7,939 nucleotides of DNA, taken from the NCBI GenBank assembly GCA_041689775.1, contig JBDNFP010000206.1:1-7939 (forward strand), written 5' to 3'. The DNA is from JBDNFP01 sp041689775 (GTDB taxonomy: Bacteria; Bacteroidota; Bacteroidia; Cytophagales; Spirosomataceae). Each line of letters opens with the position of its first letter. The stretch's first letter is position 1. The notes beneath the pieces were generated by a model. The model was not told where the DNA came from and did no database searches. It was given only the letters and a program-made list of their open reading frames with translations. Position numbers and translations under genes: made by a program. Below are positions 6,600 through 7,939 of this stretch, piece after piece.

Positions 6600-6931
6600 A
6601 AGCTGTTTGAGTTAAATTGCAAAAGTGGGAAGGCAAGCTATATTGATGAATGCGAATCAAAAAAATCAGTTCCGACCTCCCTGCGGCAAGTTAGCACGTT
6701 ATTGAAAAAAATATCTAAGTCCGCCGCGGCCGCAAGTGAGACTTGAGGCAAATCGTCAATGCATTCCTTCACGTGACGAAAAACGGTTGCGTCTGTCGCG
6801 ACGTTTCGGGTGAGTTTCTGCCTTGGCAGACAGTATATTACTACTATGTGAAGTGAGTGAAGAACGGTATTTCGGTGGAAATACCCACGGTCCCTATCGC
6901 TCGAAAGGGTAGACATCCATCAGAAACGGGC
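6600..6931 (+). pseudogene. Decayed IS5-family (DUF4096-type) transposase, N-terminal part with left IS end
   Basis: From an ATG at 6646, MNANQK is followed by a one-base slip in an A7 run (6659-6665). The frame then reads SDLPAAS, TAG, HVIEKNI, TAA, VRRGRK, TGA, DLRQIVNAFLHVTKNGCV, CRDVSGEFLPWQTVYYYYVK, TGA, VKNG, and later GRHPSETGI. This is the N-terminal domain (PF13340/DUF4096) of IS5-group transposases, whose usual text is close to LRQIVNAFLYVLKNGCVWRDLPGEFPPWQTVYYYYRKW. At least two stops (6692-6694 and 6854-6856) stand where Trp (TGG) is expected, and CVCR replaces CVWR. AAGCTGTTTGAGT at 6600-6612 resembles the left terminal inverted repeat of such elements. No matching right end or catalytic DDE region follows in the window, so the element is truncated after about 100 codons. 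Confidence 0.83.
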
Positions 6932-7225
6932 ATTACTGAGCAATGCATACAACTAATTTACGTATTCATGAATTTGTTTTCGATAGCTAATTAATAGATC
7001 ATCAGACTGATGTGTCATTGTGTGTATGAGATTAATACTATTTAGCAAGACTTATCATTGAATAAATGCAGCTATTTGTTGCCTATGTGTATACCAGGGG
7101 CAGTTGCATATATCATGGTGTGGATATAATTCGAAAGGTGTGTAGTGTCAAAGCTCAACCTTTTTAATGTAGACAACAGCGAGTATGCATACACAGCCTA
7201 GTGAGGACATCAGAAGATCTTCTGA
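6932..7225. other. Stretch without a recognisable gene
   Basis: About 290 bp of moderately AT-rich sequence between the two transposase remnants. No frame longer than about 25 codons looks coding. A small dyad, CATCAG-A-CTGATG (7000-7012), is present, and the 20-bp palindrome at 7208-7227 overlaps the right edge. No terminal repeat of either IS is recognised. It may contain lost portions of those elements. Confidence 0.45.
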
Positions 7226-7227
7226 TG
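7208..7227. repeat. 20-bp perfect palindrome
   Basis: CATCAGAAGATCTTCTGATG equals its own reverse complement over all 20 positions, with an AGATCT centre and no loop. It sits at the left edge of the IS30-type reading frame and contains the TGA (7223-7225) that closes that frame upstream. Possible readings are an operator, a recombination or insertion hot spot, or an inverted duplication formed at a rearrangement junction; nothing here decides between them. Confidence 0.8.
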
Positions 7228-7391
7228 GAAGGAAGAGGATATTCAGGGAGTGTGGAACCCACCCTACGTGGAGAGTAAGGAGGCAGCCGTCGTACAGGCC
7301 AAGGCCGTCGAGTTGCTGACCGACTGGAATCGGACCGCGGAAGCGGTCACTTCTCCATACCATCACCACTGACAACGGGAAGGAGTTTGCC
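7226..7391 (+). pseudogene. Fragment of an IS30-family transposase catalytic (rve) domain
   Basis: The plus frame with codons beginning at 7226 reads VESKEAAVVQAKAVELLTD and then WNRTAEAV before running out at a TGA (7370-7372). The frame starting at 7356 continues as HTITTDNGKEFA. TITxDNGKEFA is the signature around the second catalytic Asp of the IS30-type DDE integrase core, and the preceding helix (QAKAVELL) fits its usual spacing, so one frameshift lies near 7345-7356. No N-terminal HTH and no final catalytic Glu are present. The fragment covers about 50 of roughly 300-350 residues. Its right end runs without a stop into the following gene, which marks the deletion or insertion junction. 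Confidence 0.78.
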
Positions 7392-7787
7392 TATTTCTTC
7401 TCTTGTCAGGACAAAGAGAGTAAAACGGAAGCTGTTGACCAAAATGCTTCACAGGTTCTCAAAAAGGAAGCCTTGAAATTTGCTGATATTATTGGAGATA
7501 CACTACGATATGATGTTGGAGAACCAGTTTTTGGCATTGTATTTTCATCCGATACGACGCTCTATTGGAAAAGTCTGAACCCAAAATTTGGTACCGAAGC
7601 CAGCGAAAAAATGATGGTATTTCCCATAAGTGAACATCAAAATATGGTTTCGTACCTTGAGAAAGGGAATGTGAGAGTTTATTGGTTTAACGATTTTGAA
7701 AATGAAATTGCTACTGTATTGGTATTTGTTGGGCCAGATTTGGTGACTTTTTCGGGCAGCGTAAAGCGAAAACATAAGAAAGAATAG
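7392..7787 (+). CDS. 5'-truncated probable lipoprotein of unknown function
   Basis: The frame that carries TITTDNGKEFA stays open to a TAG at 7785-7787. Immediately after the IS30 part it reads YFFSCQDKESKTEAVDQN, which looks like the end of a lipoprotein signal peptide (FFS-Cys lipobox) followed by a polar linker. About 110 residues then follow with alternating strands (GEPVFGIVFSSDTTLYW, NVRVYWFND, TVLVFVGPD) and a basic tail (KRKHKKE). No family is recognised. The start codon and most of the signal peptide are missing. The only start-like codon before the conserved part is a TTG at 7473, which would give a 104-residue protein without export signal (7473-7787). The frame is otherwise intact, so truncation by the mobile element appears recent relative to the other relics. 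It is listed as coding because the frame is open, but expression and secretion are doubtful. Confidence 0.6.
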   Translation, partial: YFFSCQDKESKTEAVDQNASQVLKKEALKFADIIGDTLRYDVGEPVFGIVFSSDTTLYWKSLNPKFGTEASEKMMVFPISEHQNMVSYLEKGNVRVYWFNDFENEIATVLVFVGPDLVTFSGSVKRKHKKE

Positions 7788-7939
7788 TAACTATTAGTGG
7801 TCATTGTAAATGGAGGTACTTGCTAAAGTAATGTGCTGTTAATTACAAAATGTAAACCAAATTCAACTGATGAAAAGAAGCAGGGTTTTCTTATAAAAAT
7901 TAATACTCTTATAATTATATAAAATATGGTAAAAGTTTA
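7788..7939. other. AT-rich intergenic region to the right edge
   Basis: No open frame of useful length is present. An ATG at 7926-7928 followed by GTA AAA GTT reaches the window end and could begin the next gene, but four codons cannot establish this. A short ATG frame at 7870 (MKRSRVFL) stops at once. No terminator hairpin is evident after the truncated lipoprotein gene. Confidence 0.4.

Noticed and set aside
6638..6916. Open minus-strand frame of 92 codons
   Set aside because: It is antisense to the IS5-type transposase remnant, recognised on the plus strand. The minus frame is open because the stops fall only in the decayed plus frame.
7148..7375. Open minus-strand frame of 75 codons
   Set aside because: It is antisense to the IS30 fragment and the palindrome, with no recognisable motif.
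6600..7391. One complete composite insertion sequence or transposon
   Set aside because: The two transposase fragments belong to different IS families, both are truncated, and no matching right terminal inverted repeat or target duplication was found.
7926..7939. ATG GTA AAA GTT at the right edge as the start of a next gene
   Set aside because: Four codons in AT-rich sequence cannot distinguish a start from chance.
1..7939. CRISPR array, tRNA or rRNA gene, toxin-antitoxin pair or defence island
   Set aside because: No regularly spaced repeats, cloverleaf sequences or paired small genes of these kinds were seen on either strand.

Overview
The window looks like chromosomal DNA of a member of the Bacteroidota, most likely order Cytophagales (Spirosoma/Dyadobacter-like). 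The evidence is a glucosamine-6-phosphate deaminase fused to a PIG-L/LmbE deacetylase domain, GlyA and TatC variants with sequence habits familiar from that phylum, TAnnTTTG-type -7 promoter elements, and no clear Shine-Dalgarno sites. The genus is an inference; no rRNA or other marker gene is present.

Left part (1-3366): the tail of an unrecognised plus-strand gene, then two minus-strand genes. The first is a rhamnogalacturonan-acetylesterase-like SGNH/GDSL hydrolase broken by one frameshift near position 466. Next is the intact 659-residue NagB-PIG-L fusion, which ends at a perfect 16-bp terminator hairpin. A 327-bp AT-rich divergent region separates it from glyA.

Centre (3367-5768): two intact housekeeping genes on the plus strand, glyA (serine hydroxymethyltransferase) and tatC (Sec-independent translocase subunit). 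A terminator lies between them, so they are probably separate transcripts. A second strong hairpin terminator follows tatC.

Right part (5700-7939): a gene graveyard. In order it holds a minus-strand fragment resembling the C-terminus of a PLP-dependent enzyme, the decayed N-terminal part of an M20-family dipeptidase (minus), an AT-rich stretch, the decayed N-terminal part of an IS5-type transposase (plus), another empty stretch, and a small IS30-type transposase fragment (plus). The IS30 fragment runs in frame into the mature part of a probable lipoprotein that has lost its start and most of its signal peptide. The lesions include in-frame stops, frameshifts and truncations, which fits an old integration and deletion hot spot.

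I see no CRISPR array, tRNA, rRNA, defence system or convincing new multi-gene system. The most informative observations are the degenerate region with its IS30-lipoprotein junction, the SGNH frameshift at a CCCTCAGGGA tract, and the NagB-PIG-L fusion.
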